Part shown: positions 20,267 to 29,123 of the stretch, piece after piece
How the letters are laid out: each line of letters opens with the position of its first letter
Numbering within the stretch: position 1 is the stretch's first letter
Source: Cyclobacteriaceae bacterium
GTDB lineage: Bacteria > Bacteroidota > Bacteroidia > Cytophagales > Cyclobacteriaceae
Direction: 5' to 3'
NCBI GenBank assembly: GCA_022841475.1
Contig: JALHRJ010000007.1
Span: forward strand, 37,184 to 101,183
Length of the DNA: 64,000 bases
Program-made: the position numbers and the translations under genes
The notes under the pieces: model-generated
Database searches by the model: none
What the model was told of the DNA's origin: nothing
The model's input: the letters and a program-made list of their open reading frames with translations, nothing else

Positions 20267-20292
20267 AATAATTAAAAGATCAATAAAGCAAA
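20260..20292 (-). promoter_or_regulatory. Putative promoter of the small gene pair
   Basis: Read on the minus strand: TTTG (20289-20292), 21 bp, then TATAATTG (20260-20267), one base off the Bacteroidota -7 box TAnnTTTG. Spacing is within the usual range. It is bracketed by the two palindromes. Confidence 0.4.
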
Positions 20293-20298
20293 TATTTA

Positions 20299-20314
20299 TG
20301 TGCAAAAATGCACA
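20299..20314. promoter_or_regulatory. Operator-like palindrome 2
   Basis: TGTGCA-AAAA-TGCACA has the same half-site and 4-bp spacer as palindrome 1. The centres are 53 bp apart, close to five helical turns. It sits just upstream of the proposed -33 element. Confidence 0.55.
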
Positions 20315-20505
20315 AATATTTTTTTGAGTTCTATTTTTATCGACTTTTCGGCCCTTTTTTCTTCTTAGAAATGTTTTAGGGTCTATACCATTCGTTAATA
20401 GGATAATCAGAAACCGATTCTACTTTTCTCACCAAACTTAAATACCGTTAGTTGGGTTAGACTATGGTGTTGATTGGAAATCGGCAAGTTTTATTCTTAA
20501 AGTAT

Positions 20506-20513
20506 TACCTTTG
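20506..20513 (+). promoter_or_regulatory. TAnnTTTG -7 box upstream of the zinc-ribbon membrane protein
   Basis: TACCTTTG lies 24 bp before the ATG at 20537 and matches the Bacteroidota -7 consensus. No clear TTG -33 element is seen at the usual distance. Confidence 0.4.
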
Positions 20514-20536
20514 GAATCTAAATTTTTAATCATTCT

Positions 20537-21433
20537 ATGAACTTACAAGAGTCGAGAGCATTTGTTGAAACATGGCATACTACCATGCTGGTTGGAACTA
20601 TTAGTATGGTATCTCTGGCTATCTTACTTTTTTTGATTTATCATTTTCGGGTTTCTGTGATAAAGAGTCTTAAAGACAAGCATGACTTTATAAATGCAAA
20701 CGAAATAAAATGGTACAAGCGGGTATTTGGCCTGCTTGGAATTGCAGTTGCTCTGGCAATTAATCTTTATGGGGAAGATGAAATAGGGGGACTTGGTGTT
20801 TCTTTCCTTGTGCGTTTATTCTTTTCCATTGCAGGAGCTACCCTGGTGGGGTATATAGCAGCTCTTGTGTTGGATTACTACTATCCTACCCGGTTAAATA
20901 CCAAACTGCGCAGACTTCGATACACACCAAGAAAGTCAAGTACCGGAAACACAATGAAACTATTAAGTGAAGACGAGGAAGATGTGCATCTGGACGAAGG
21001 AATGCAGGCTGAGGAAAATATTTTCTCCATTGACTACGATGTGTGGGTTGACGAAAAAACAAAAGAGATAAAAATCGAAAAATATCAAGGGCATTTAATC
21101 TCGTTACAATGTCATAATTGTGGATTCTACACGATGCGGGTTCAGCGTGAAGAGATTGTAGAAAAGAACGAAGATGGGAGCCCGAAAGATCTTTTGAAGC
21201 ATTATCAGTGTAGCTATTGTAAAAATGTGCGTGCAACACAGTTTACTATTAGCCGGAAAGAATCAGAAGATTACAAACATGTAAAACCTAAGTTTAAAAA
21301 GAGTTCAAAGAATATTGAACTAGTTAAAATTGATATTGTCTCTAGTTTGGGTGGCAAGAAAACCTATGAGTTTCAGTCTGTTGAAGAGGCTCAGAAATTT
21401 CTGAATGAATTTGATTTTGGTAAAGTTGCTTAA
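20537..21433 (+). CDS. Membrane protein with a cytoplasmic zinc ribbon, function unknown
   Basis: The 298-residue protein has three predicted membrane segments in its first 120 residues (TISMVSLAILLFLIYHF, VFGLLGIAVALAINL, FFSIAGATLVGYIAALVL). A soluble domain with two CxxC pairs (Cys192/Cys195 and Cys225/Cys228) forms a likely zinc ribbon, followed by a basic tail. I do not recognise a named family. It stands alone, 51 bp before the Prc protease gene, and may share its transcript. Confidence 0.75.
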   Translation: MNLQESRAFVETWHTTMLVGTISMVSLAILLFLIYHFRVSVIKSLKDKHDFINANEIKWYKRVFGLLGIAVALAINLYGEDEIGGLGVSFLVRLFFSIAGATLVGYIAALVLDYYYPTRLNTKLRRLRYTPRKSSTGNTMKLLSEDEEDVHLDEGMQAEENIFSIDYDVWVDEKTKEIKIEKYQGHLISLQCHNCGFYTMRVQREEIVEKNEDGSPKDLLKHYQCSYCKNVRATQFTISRKESEDYKHVKPKFKKSSKNIELVKIDIVSSLGGKKTYEFQSVEEAQKFLNEFDFGKVA

Positions 21434-21484
21434 AAGCGGCACCCTCTTTGTATAATTCCCGTTGTAACTAAAAAAATTGTTCTT

Positions 21485-23515
21485 ATGATGAAAATAAGCG
21501 TGTTTGGATTTCTGTTGATCGTGGGGGTGGGAATAGTGGAAGGGAAGGCTCCGGATACTCTTGTTTTAAAACCTAAGCCTGTATTCGGTAAAGAAGCCAG
21601 GGTGATTTCTTATATTCTGGATAATAACCATTACCGTAAAATCAGGTTAAACGATTCTTTGTCGGCCGCGATTCTTGATCGATACATTAAAGACCTGGAT
21701 AACAGCAAAACCTATTTCCTAGCCTCAGATGTCAAGTCGTTTGAAAAGTTCAAGTATGCTATCGATGACTTAACCCGCAACGAAAATGTAAATCCTGCTT
21801 TTGAGATTTACGAAGTATTTGGAAGGCGATACAAAGAACGGATGGATTATGTTCTATTAACTCTGATCAATCAAAATTTTGATTTCAATACAGACGAGTA
21901 CTACGAAACTGACCGTGACAAGGAGAGTTGGGCAAGTTCTAAGGATCAGTTAAATGATGTCTGGAGAAAGATCATTAAGAGTCAGGCCTTAAGCTTAAAG
22001 TTGGCAGGAAAAAAGCCAGCTGAAATAACCGAAACACTTAAGACCCGCTACCAACGATTTAATAAATCTTTTACACAATTTAATTCGGAGGATGTGTTCA
22101 ACATCTACATGAATGCTATCACGGAATCATATGATCCCCATACAAATTATTTGTCACCCAAGCAGTCGGATTTATTTAAACAACAAATGAGTTTATCTCT
22201 TGAAGGAATCGGAGCTCAGTTGCAATTAGAGAATGATTATACCAAGGTGGTGAAAATACTACCGGGTGGCGATGCGCAAAAGTCAGGCAAGGTGAATGTG
22301 AATGATCTTATAACAGGGGTAGCACAAGGCCGTGATGGCGAGATGGTGGATGTAGTAGGATGGAGGTTGGATGATGTTGTTAAGTTAATTAAAGGACCGA
22401 AAGGGACTACGGTGCGTTTGCTAATTCTCCCTGCCAAAACGGGTGTTAATGGACCAGCTCAGGAAGTTGTATTGGTACGGGATAAAATCAAATTGGAAGA
22501 TCAGGCTGCTAAGAAAGAGGTGATAAACTATCAACTGCAAGGGCGCTCTGCTAAGTTGGGTGTTATTTCTTTGCCTAGTTTTTATATGGATTATGAAGCC
22601 TATCAAAAAGGGGATCCAAACTATAGGAGTACAACCCGAGATGTTAAAAAACTGATTGGTGAATTGAAAGCAGAAGGAGTTGAGGGCATTGTTATGGATT
22701 TAAGAAACAATGGTGGAGGATCACTGCCAGAAGCGGTTGACCTAACTGGATTGTTTATTAAAGAAGGTCCGGTAGTGCAAGTAAAGAATTCGTCTAGTAA
22801 AGTTGAAGTACTTCCCGATGATGACAAGCAGGTTTATTACACCGGACCGCTCGTTGTTTTAACGAACCGGTTCAGCGCCTCGGCCTCAGAAATTTTTGCT
22901 GGTGCTATCCAGGATTATCAGAGAGGTGTAGTAGTGGGTGAATCTACTTTTGGAAAAGGAACCGTTCAAACTGTTCTTGATCTTAATCGGTTTCTGAATG
23001 AGAAAGAACCAGTCGGTGAGTTGAAATTAACTTTTCAAAAATTCTATCGGGTTACGGGCAGCAGTACACAGCATAAAGGTGTGGTACCTGATGTAAGCCT
23101 TCCCTCTGCTTTTACAGCCGAGCAATATGGTGAAAGTGCTTACCCTAGCGCCTTGCCATGGGATGTGATCCGTGCTGCGAATTATCAGAAGGCAAGCGAA
23201 GTAACAGACAAGGTGATTTCAGGTCTTAATAAATCATACCTGGAACGCACCAAGGTGGATGTTTCTTTGAAAAAGTATATAGCGGATACCGAAGATCTGA
23301 AACAGAACTTATCACAAACCAGAATTTCCTTAAATGAAATCAAAAGGAAAGCTGAAATCGAAGAGGTAGAAAAAAAGAAGGCTTCAGAAAAATTGGATAC
23401 AAAAATTACATCTAAAGAGGGATTGCCATTGGATGAATTACAAAATCTTAAAGATGAATACCTTCGCGAGGGTTTGCTGATTTTGAGTGATTTGGTGACA
23501 AAGCGATTCGGCTAA
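21485..23515 (+). CDS. prc: Carboxy-terminal (tail-specific) processing protease
   Basis: The 676-residue S41 peptidase has a signal peptide (MKISVFGFLLIVGVGIVEG), an N-terminal Prc domain, a PDZ domain (about 240-330), the S41 core with the catalytic serine in SASASEIFAGA and lysine in FGKGTVQ, and a C-terminal helical domain. It acts in the periplasm on proteins recognised by their C-terminus. Length and domain order match E. coli Prc. The stop directly abuts that of the convergent TraB-family gene. Confidence 0.94.
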   Translation: MMKISVFGFLLIVGVGIVEGKAPDTLVLKPKPVFGKEARVISYILDNNHYRKIRLNDSLSAAILDRYIKDLDNSKTYFLASDVKSFEKFKYAIDDLTRNENVNPAFEIYEVFGRRYKERMDYVLLTLINQNFDFNTDEYYETDRDKESWASSKDQLNDVWRKIIKSQALSLKLAGKKPAEITETLKTRYQRFNKSFTQFNSEDVFNIYMNAITESYDPHTNYLSPKQSDLFKQQMSLSLEGIGAQLQLENDYTKVVKILPGGDAQKSGKVNVNDLITGVAQGRDGEMVDVVGWRLDDVVKLIKGPKGTTVRLLILPAKTGVNGPAQEVVLVRDKIKLEDQAAKKEVINYQLQGRSAKLGVISLPSFYMDYEAYQKGDPNYRSTTRDVKKLIGELKAEGVEGIVMDLRNNGGGSLPEAVDLTGLFIKEGPVVQVKNSSSKVEVLPDDDKQVYYTGPLVVLTNRFSASASEIFAGAIQDYQRGVVVGESTFGKGTVQTVLDLNRFLNEKEPVGELKLTFQKFYRVTGSSTQHKGVVPDVSLPSAFTAEQYGESAYPSALPWDVIRAANYQKASEVTDKVISGLNKSYLERTKVDVSLKKYIADTEDLKQNLSQTRISLNEIKRKAEIEEVEKKKASEKLDTKITSKEGLPLDELQNLKDEYLREGLLILSDLVTKRFG

Positions 23516-24388
23516 TTAACGAGTTACTGTAATAGGAGTAAGCGTATAACCTTTTGATTTCAAAAGATTCAAGAGTCCACGATCGCCTTCTAAATGCGCA
23601 ACGCCCACTGAAATAAAGGCTATATTCTCTTTAACCATTTTTTCAATTTTGATTAACCATTCTTCATTTCTTTTGAAATAAAATTCCTCAATAAACTGAC
23701 CGTTATTTTCAAGAGGATGAAGAGTGTACTCAAAAATTTCCTCCAAATTTCCCTGCGGGTAATCCGCCATTAGTTTTTTGAACTCTTCTTTTTGTTTTTC
23801 AAAATTTTCTACACTGTGCAGCAGTGCAACACTTTGATCTTCTATCGAAAACGTGTTGATAGCTTCTGCTTCCCGTTGCACGCTTTCCAGACTAAAAGTT
23901 TTGAGTTTGTTTTTCTTAGCAAACCGAAGCAATTCAATATCATAAAATTTAACATCCTCACCCAATGCAAGTCTTGTCATTGAAATGGAAATTGCCAAGG
24001 GTTTGAGCCGGGCATACTTCGACTCAAATTGAGGTTTTGTTATTTTAAATTCTTGCGCGAAAAAGTCAACAACCCTTTGATAATCCGTAGCCGATAGGTG
24101 AGTTGCCAAGGTCTCACCTTTAGGATAGTGCAGGGCTTTATTCAACTCATGCTGTGCATGATGATCCACCTGGTCTTCAATGACAAACAGCTCAGAAGCT
24201 TTTATTTTTTCTGTAGCTTCTTTAGGTAGAAAGTATTCCTTTTCGCCAATAAATTTAAGCGTGCCAAAGAGATAGGAGGGTTTGGTTATACCCGGACCGC
24301 TTATCTCCCAAAGTATGGAGGTTTCCTGAGCGTTTAGATTTGAGAATGTTAGACTTGCCAGACAAAACAGGAGAACACACTTTTTCAT
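23516..24388 (-). CDS. TraB/GumN family protein (secreted)
   Basis: A signal peptide (MKKCVLLFCLASLTFSNLNA) is followed by the TraB/PrgY/GumN domain. It has the N-terminal motif WEISGPGITKPSYLFGTLK, the central KNKLKTFSLE segment and the C-terminal AFISVGVAHLEGDRGLL with conserved GxxHL. The family is suggested to be Tiki-like metallo-peptidases, but activity here is not shown. At 290 residues it is full length. It is convergent with prc, with no gap between stops. Confidence 0.9.
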   Translation of the reverse strand: MKKCVLLFCLASLTFSNLNAQETSILWEISGPGITKPSYLFGTLKFIGEKEYFLPKEATEKIKASELFVIEDQVDHHAQHELNKALHYPKGETLATHLSATDYQRVVDFFAQEFKITKPQFESKYARLKPLAISISMTRLALGEDVKFYDIELLRFAKKNKLKTFSLESVQREAEAINTFSIEDQSVALLHSVENFEKQKEEFKKLMADYPQGNLEEIFEYTLHPLENNGQFIEEFYFKRNEEWLIKIEKMVKENIAFISVGVAHLEGDRGLLNLLKSKGYTLTPITVTR

Positions 24389-24534
24389 AATTTATATTTT
24401 GTATAACAAATAAAAGAGAATTGCGTGTAAAAAGGAAGTATCGCAGGTAATTAGCAAAATGGCATCTTTTTTTTCTCTATTTTACGAGCTGAATAATTCA
24501 AGATTTATTCCCGAACTACCGGGTTCTAAGGCAA

Positions 24535-27500
24535 ATGAGTGAAGAATTATTAAAAGCCATTGTCCAGCTTTTTGCTATCGTAGCTAAAGAGCGTATTACC
24601 GAGGATGAACGGGCTAATATTAAAGAGTTTTTATCCCTCCACTTAAATCAGGAAGCGACCCGTTACTACCTTACGCTCTTCGATGATTTCTGTAAGGCTA
24701 ATAAAAGACTTATTGAATCCAATCTAAATGTAGATGAAGCTACGCTCGAATTTGTTGACGATTGGTCGCAAATAATCCAGATCGCCAAAAAGGTCAATCA
24801 GGCCTTAACGATGCCTCAAAAGGCAGTACTTGCCATAAAGATTATAGAACTTTGTTATGCCGATGGCGAACTGTCTGAGCGACAAAGTAATCTCATTTAT
24901 TACATCGGGGAGGCATTGAAAATCCCACAACGGGATGTGAAGGCGATAACAACTTTTGTACAAGGGCAGGATATAGAAGAGTTAGCCTCTAAAAATATTC
25001 TGGTAATTGATGAAGGTTCCGGGGGTCAGGATTTTCCAGGACCCAGAATAACTGCTAAAGACCTGACTGGGCTTATTGCAATTTTAAGGTTGCACGAAAT
25101 AGAAACCTATCTGATTAAATACCTGGGTATAACACCGTTGTACCTGAATAGCATACCGTTAAAGAGCCGAAAGATTGATGTGTTCGCCACGGGTAGTGCT
25201 ATTCGCGGTCCAAAAATTGATCCAATCTATTACTCAGATGTAGTTGGTAAATTTTTGCAGGAGGAAAGTGAAACCGATATCTCCTTCATAGCCGAGCATA
25301 TTTTTTACCATTTTCAAAGCGGTAAAGCTGGCCTGCAAAATATCAACGTAGCCGAAACGGGTGGTAAACTCATTGGCTTGATGGGGGCGAGTGGTTCCGG
25401 TAAGTCCACCTTGCTGAGCGTGCTAAACGGATCCGAAAATCCATCAAGTGGACGGGTTTTGATCAATGGTATCGATATCCATAAAGAACCGCATAAGGTT
25501 GATGGAATCATTGGTTTCATTCCACAAGATGATTTATTGATAGAAGACTTAACCGTTTTTGAAAATCTTTATTATTCAGCCCGTTTGTGTTTTGGTCATT
25601 ACCCAAAAGAAAAAATTTCTGAGCTAGTGGAGAAGGTCCTTCTCAACCTTGGGTTGTCAGAAATAAGAAACCTGAAAGTAGGGTCGCCTCTTCAGAAAAC
25701 TATTAGTGGTGGGCAACGGAAGCGACTTAATATTGGTTTGGAACTACTTCGTGAACCGACTGTACTTTTTGTTGATGAACCTACCTCGGGACTTTCCTCA
25801 AGGGATTCTGAAAATATTATGGATCTGCTCAAAGAATTATCCTTGCGCGGAAAAATGATTTTTGTAGTTATCCATCAGCCTTCCTCGGATATCTTTAAAA
25901 TGTTTGATACCCTGATCATTTTAGATGTAGGTGGCTTCCAGATTTATTATGGAAACCCGGTTGAGTCGGTAAATTACTTTCAAGAGATTATCAATGCTGC
26001 AAACAAAACACCGGGTGCATGTCCTGAATGTGGAAACATAAATCCGGAACAGATTTTTAATATTATAGAAACCAGGGTTGTTAATGAGTTTGGTCGATTT
26101 ACTCATGTTCGTAAAATTTCTCCGGGTCAGTGGTATCAATACTTTAAACAAAAAATCAAGATCTCTAAAGTTATCGAGGTACATGATCCACTCCCGGTAG
26201 TACAGAAAATTCCTAATTGGTTTAAACAGTTTTGGATTTTCAGTATAAGGGATGTGCTGGCAAAGCTTGCCAATAAACAATACGTGATCATCAATCTAAG
26301 CTTATCTCCGATACTGGCTTTCTTTATCGCGTATTTTGTTAAGTTCTATGATGTAGAAGATCCAACCTACACGTTTTTTCATAACTCGAATATTCCGGTA
26401 TATTTTTTCATGAGTGTGGTGGTGGCCTTGTTTATAGGCCTGATTGTAAGTGCCGAAGAAATTTTCAGGGATCGTAAAATTTTAAAACGTGAGCGGTATC
26501 TGAATCTGAGTAGTAGTAGTTATCTCATCTCTAAGATTTTTATTCTGTTTACCTTATCGGGTATTCAAACCCTTAGTTATATCTTAATAGGTAATTGGAT
26601 TTTGGAGATTCCTATTAGCGAAATCCGATATTGGTTAATACTTTTTTCCTGTTCCTGTTTTGCCAATGTTTTGGGATTGAATATTTCGTCAGCTTTTGAT
26701 TCCGCTGTTACCATTTATATCCTGATCCCCATTCTTATTATTCCACAACTACTATTAAGTGGTGTGGTGATCAACTTCGATAAGTTTAACCCAAACGTAG
26801 GTACACCGAATGGAATTCCGGCCCTTGGAGAGTTAATGACTTCACGTTGGGCTTTTGAGTCTTTTATGGTTACGCAGTTTAAAGACAATCCATTCGAACG
26901 GCAGTTCTATTCACTGGACCAACGTATTGCTCTTGCTAACTATAAAAAACAATATTATATCCCTACGCTGGAATCCAAACTTGCTTTTGTAGTAAACAAT
27001 GGCAGCCGGTGGCGCGATCGTTCAGAGAATAATCCGGTAAAGAGTTCACTCGACTTACTTCGCTCTGAGATTCAACATGAACTCACACTTATTGGAAAAG
27101 ATCGTTTCCCTTATCTTGATAAATTACAGATTGGCAAGTTTGATTCGTTAACGTACCATAAAACGGATACCTTTCTGAGAGTGCTTAAGAAGTTCTATGG
27201 CAATCGGTGGGCAAAAGCAGATGAGGAGAAACAAGCTGCGGTTTTGACATTAACGGATACTCCTGAAAAACAAGTGTTATATGATTTAAGTAGGATGAGA
27301 TTTGAAAATGAAGCTGTGACAAGGATGGTTGAGAACTCAAATGAACCTAAACGGATATTAGAATGGGATGGCCAGCTGGTGCAAAAAGTTTCTCCTATCT
27401 TTTTTGATGACCATAGACCCATTCATTATTTTGATTTTTCTGCGAATTTTTACGTGCCCACAAAATACTTTGCGGGACAGAAATTTGATACCTTTTATTT

Positions 27501-27624
27501 TAATCTGGCCATGATTTGGTTTTTTTCATTTGCACTTTATGTAACACTTTATTTTGAGATGTTGAAACGATTTATCAAGGCCCTTGAGAATTATAGAAAA
27601 TACAGGAGAAAAGAGCGTGAATAG
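24535..27624 (+). CDS. ABCG-type ABC transporter with N-terminal TerB-like domain
   Basis: The 1,029-residue protein has three parts. First comes an N-terminal helical TerB-like domain (about 90-150, IIELCYADGELSERQ). Next is an ABC ATPase with Walker A GASGSGKST (284-292), signature ISGGQRKR (about 390) and Walker B VLFVDEPTSGL. Last is an ABCG/ABC-2 type permease with six membrane helices (about 580-770 plus a last helix near 1000). A cysteine motif (CPECGNINPEQ) sits in the linker. A large soluble insert separates the last two membrane helices. It probably exports a hydrophobic or metal-stress-related substrate; no substrate can be read. Confidence 0.88.
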   Translation: MSEELLKAIVQLFAIVAKERITEDERANIKEFLSLHLNQEATRYYLTLFDDFCKANKRLIESNLNVDEATLEFVDDWSQIIQIAKKVNQALTMPQKAVLAIKIIELCYADGELSERQSNLIYYIGEALKIPQRDVKAITTFVQGQDIEELASKNILVIDEGSGGQDFPGPRITAKDLTGLIAILRLHEIETYLIKYLGITPLYLNSIPLKSRKIDVFATGSAIRGPKIDPIYYSDVVGKFLQEESETDISFIAEHIFYHFQSGKAGLQNINVAETGGKLIGLMGASGSGKSTLLSVLNGSENPSSGRVLINGIDIHKEPHKVDGIIGFIPQDDLLIEDLTVFENLYYSARLCFGHYPKEKISELVEKVLLNLGLSEIRNLKVGSPLQKTISGGQRKRLNIGLELLREPTVLFVDEPTSGLSSRDSENIMDLLKELSLRGKMIFVVIHQPSSDIFKMFDTLIILDVGGFQIYYGNPVESVNYFQEIINAANKTPGACPECGNINPEQIFNIIETRVVNEFGRFTHVRKISPGQWYQYFKQKIKISKVIEVHDPLPVVQKIPNWFKQFWIFSIRDVLAKLANKQYVIINLSLSPILAFFIAYFVKFYDVEDPTYTFFHNSNIPVYFFMSVVVALFIGLIVSAEEIFRDRKILKRERYLNLSSSSYLISKIFILFTLSGIQTLSYILIGNWILEIPISEIRYWLILFSCSCFANVLGLNISSAFDSAVTIYILIPILIIPQLLLSGVVINFDKFNPNVGTPNGIPALGELMTSRWAFESFMVTQFKDNPFERQFYSLDQRIALANYKKQYYIPTLESKLAFVVNNGSRWRDRSENNPVKSSLDLLRSEIQHELTLIGKDRFPYLDKLQIGKFDSLTYHKTDTFLRVLKKFYGNRWAKADEEKQAAVLTLTDTPEKQVLYDLSRMRFENEAVTRMVENSNEPKRILEWDGQLVQKVSPIFFDDHRPIHYFDFSANFYVPTKYFAGQKFDTFYFNLAMIWFFSFALYVTLYFEMLKRFIKALENYRKYRRKERE

Positions 27625-27665
27625 AAGTTCTTTAGTAATTTTATGCGCACATTAAAATTCATACT

Positions 27666-28118
27666 ATGAAAATCAAATTCTTAATATTTGTTTGTCTCAT
27701 CGTAACATTTTCAAGTTGTTCCAATAAAGAGAGAGATACGGAACAAACCGAAGCTACCGCGCAAACTACTGATCCTAACGAGTGGCCACAAATGGATTCA
27801 TTTCACATGATCATGGCCGAAGCTTTTCATCCGTATAAAGATTCAACAAATCTGGCACCGGTTAAAGTGCTTGCAGAAGAAATTGCATCGGAAGCAGAAA
27901 CTTGGGCGTCTTCTTCCTTACCTGAAAAAGTAGATAATGATGAGGTGAAGGCGAAGTTAAATCAGCTCAAAACTGACACCCGGGCTTTGGCTGATAGAAT
28001 TAAAGGTGGTGCTTCTGATGAGGAAATTGGAAGTTTACTAAAAGCACTTCATGATAGCTTTCATGGAATTATGGAAGCCTGGAATGCAGAAGGAGAAATG
28101 CATGAACATGAACATTAA
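27666..28118 (+). CDS. Hypothetical lipoprotein, His/Met-containing
   Basis: A lipobox follows a 19-residue signal (LIVTFSSC), so it is probably a membrane lipoprotein. The mature part is helical, acidic and contains DSFHMIMAEAFHP and the ending HEHEH, which might bind metal. It follows the ABC transporter after 41 bp and ends in a clear terminator. A metal-related role with the TerB-ABC transporter is a guess from context. Confidence 0.75.
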   Translation: MKIKFLIFVCLIVTFSSCSNKERDTEQTEATAQTTDPNEWPQMDSFHMIMAEAFHPYKDSTNLAPVKVLAEEIASEAETWASSSLPEKVDNDEVKAKLNQLKTDTRALADRIKGGASDEEIGSLLKALHDSFHGIMEAWNAEGEMHEHEH

Positions 28119-28141
28119 TAAAACCCTATAAATTACAACTT

Positions 28142-28169
28142 AAACGGAGGCATATTGCCTCCGTTTTTT
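28142..28169 (+). terminator. Rho-independent terminator after the lipoprotein gene
   Basis: An 11-bp perfect stem (28142-28152 with 28156-28166) has a 3-nt loop and a T-run through 28169. It lies 24 bp after the lipoprotein stop. Its T-run runs straight into the ATG of the next gene. Confidence 0.85.
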
Positions 28170-29072
28170 ATGTTAAAAATTGCCTGGAATCCTGCTTACG
28201 TTTTACCCCTTCCTCCTAATCATCGGTTTCCGATGAGTAAGTACGAAGTCTTGCCACAGCAACTCTTGCATGAAGGCACAATAAGCGAGGATAATATATT
28301 TTCTCCAATACCACTGGATCCCATATGGATACTACGTACGCATGATGCGGGATATTGGAATAAATTATTAACTCTTTCGCTCACACCACAGGAAATAAGA
28401 AGAACGGGATTTCCTCTTACGGCTGAGTTGGTGCAACGGGAAATAACCATTGCCCACGGCACTCTTCAATGTGCATTGTTTGCACAGCAGCACGGGATTG
28501 CAATGAATATTGCCGGAGGTACACACCATGCGTTTACCGATCGGGGTGAAGGCTTTTGTTTGTTGAATGACATTGCCATAGCGGCCAACCATTTATTAAC
28601 TGAAAGGCTGGCTCAAAAAATACTAGTTATAGATCTGGATGTTCACCAGGGAAATGGCACAGCCCAGATTTTCAGAAATGAGAATCGGGTATTTACGTTC
28701 AGCATGCATGGTGCCAACAATTATCCACTCCACAAAGAACAATCAGATCTCGACATTGGACTAAAGGATTACACTGCTGATAATTTTTATTTAAAAACTC
28801 TCGAGGTAAATCTGAATAACCTCTTACAGCAGGTGCAACCAGATTTTATTTTTTATCAATCCGGTGTTGATATTCTGGAAACGGATAAGCTAGGTCGGTT
28901 GAGTGTAACGAGGGAAGGCTGCAAACAACGGGATCGCATCGTTTTAACCACGGCACGAAGCAACAAGATTCCTCTGGTGGCTTGTATGGGGGGCGGCTAC
29001 TCTCCTGATTTTCGCGACATCATAGAAGCTCACGCAAATACCTATCGGCTGGCACAAGAGATTTTCTTTTAG
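28170..29072 (+). CDS. Histone deacetylase family protein (acetoin/polyamine amidohydrolase-like)
   Basis: I start at the ATG at 28170 (MLKIAWNPAYVLPLP), which matches the family N-terminus; the TTG at 28155 lies inside the terminator stem. The 300-residue protein has the catalytic His pair (GGTHHAF) and the zinc ligand set around DLDVHQGNGTA and a later GVDIL motif. It should hydrolyse amide-linked acetyl groups, on a small molecule or on protein lysine; the substrate is unknown. The start codon directly follows the terminator T-run with no room for a Shine-Dalgarno, so the transcript must begin inside or upstream of the terminator. Confidence 0.9.
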   Translation: MLKIAWNPAYVLPLPPNHRFPMSKYEVLPQQLLHEGTISEDNIFSPIPLDPIWILRTHDAGYWNKLLTLSLTPQEIRRTGFPLTAELVQREITIAHGTLQCALFAQQHGIAMNIAGGTHHAFTDRGEGFCLLNDIAIAANHLLTERLAQKILVIDLDVHQGNGTAQIFRNENRVFTFSMHGANNYPLHKEQSDLDIGLKDYTADNFYLKTLEVNLNNLLQQVQPDFIFYQSGVDILETDKLGRLSVTREGCKQRDRIVLTTARSNKIPLVACMGGGYSPDFRDIIEAHANTYRLAQEIFF

Positions 29073-29123
29073 AAGGTACATTGATCATTTCCATTTTCTT
29101 TTAACTTTCCCAAAAGTATTCGG

